From contig CALHDG010000111.1 in NCBI GenBank assembly GCA_938023075.1, forward strand, positions 1 to 32,314: a stretch of DNA of 32,314 nucleotides. The letters run 5' to 3'. The position numbers were made by a program, and so were the translations under genes. This document shows positions 32,255 to 32,314 of this stretch, in pieces. Origin of the DNA: an uncultured Chitinophagales bacterium. Lineage in GTDB: Bacteria; Bacteroidota; Bacteroidia; Chitinophagales; JAHDHT01. How positions within the stretch are numbered: the stretch's first letter is position 1; each line of letters starts with the position of its first letter. The notes under the pieces are model-generated. The model had not been told where the DNA came from. It searched no databases and was given only the letters and a program-made list of their open reading frames with translations.

Positions 32255-32314
32255 CTTTATTATAAACTTAAATTTGTAAGTTGTATAGTTAAGTCATCTT
32301 TTTTGCTGATGCTC

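Noticed and set aside
1-32314. tRNA, rRNA or tmRNA genes
   Set aside because: No cloverleaf with GTTCRA and CCA-like ends or conserved rRNA block was noticed by eye on either strand. A tRNAscan/Infernal run would settle this.

Overview
The window looks like chromosomal DNA of a low-GC member of the Bacteroidota. Support comes from the gene families (secreted protein with lamin-tail, CotH-like and SprB-like modules; two-part DsbD; CutC; FkbM methyltransferase; IS66 orfA relic), AT-rich ribosome-binding regions without Shine-Dalgarno motifs, and several TAnnTTTG boxes, the Bacteroidota -7 promoter consensus. Most genes lie on the minus strand. The sequence does not allow placement to a genus.

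Layout. 1-3.1 kb: a Uma2-type nuclease-fold gene, an IS66 orfA relic, three pieces of intergenic repeat and a TPR protein. 3.5-8.7 kb: a minus-strand run that reads, in transcription order, ICMT-like membrane methyltransferase, FkbM methyltransferase, two class I SAM methyltransferases, then after an 89-bp gap a membrane-anchored patatin phospholipase. 8.8-9.4 kb: a decayed TrpB-like gene interrupted by a 223-bp MITE-like element. 9.5-11.6 kb: dsbD. 12.0-17.3 kb: a four-gene overlapping operon (GT2 glycosyltransferase, tandem CgeB-like glycosyltransferase, sulfotransferase, GT4 glycosyltransferase), probably making a sulfated surface glycan. 17.5-18.3 kb: a two-gene unit with an AbiEii/MNT-like nucleotidyltransferase. 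18.4-21.6 kb: cutC, a GlsB/YeaQ-type membrane protein, another GT4 glycosyltransferase and a DUF1569 protein. 21.8-23.5 kb: a zinc-free alcohol dehydrogenase/quinone reductase, a monooxygenase remnant and a VOC protein. 23.7-27.7 kb: a large CotH-type surface protein and an overlapping surface-protein fragment. 28.7-31.9 kb: a secreted serpin fused to N-terminal surface modules, and a small exported protein.

The least expected feature is the intergenic DNA. Six copies of one core (conserved TAGCCCCGAT..AGCGGTTATGC on the left and GCATTTGAGCGGAAAGC..TTCGCTTCAAAAAA on the right) enclose a hairpin whose stem sequence changes between copies while base pairing is kept. That is the signature of a structured RNA or a palindromic mobile repeat. 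The core carries one of two interchangeable left arms. A separate palindromic family (two copies) sits just downstream of minus-strand genes and shares a tail motif with a third gene. With the MITE-like element and three pseudogenes, these show a genome region worked over by small non-autonomous elements.

Functionally the coding part is dominated by envelope and surface biology: glycan assembly and sulfation, lipid or glycan methylation, a phospholipase, periplasmic thiol reduction, and secreted adhesin-like and protease-inhibitor proteins.
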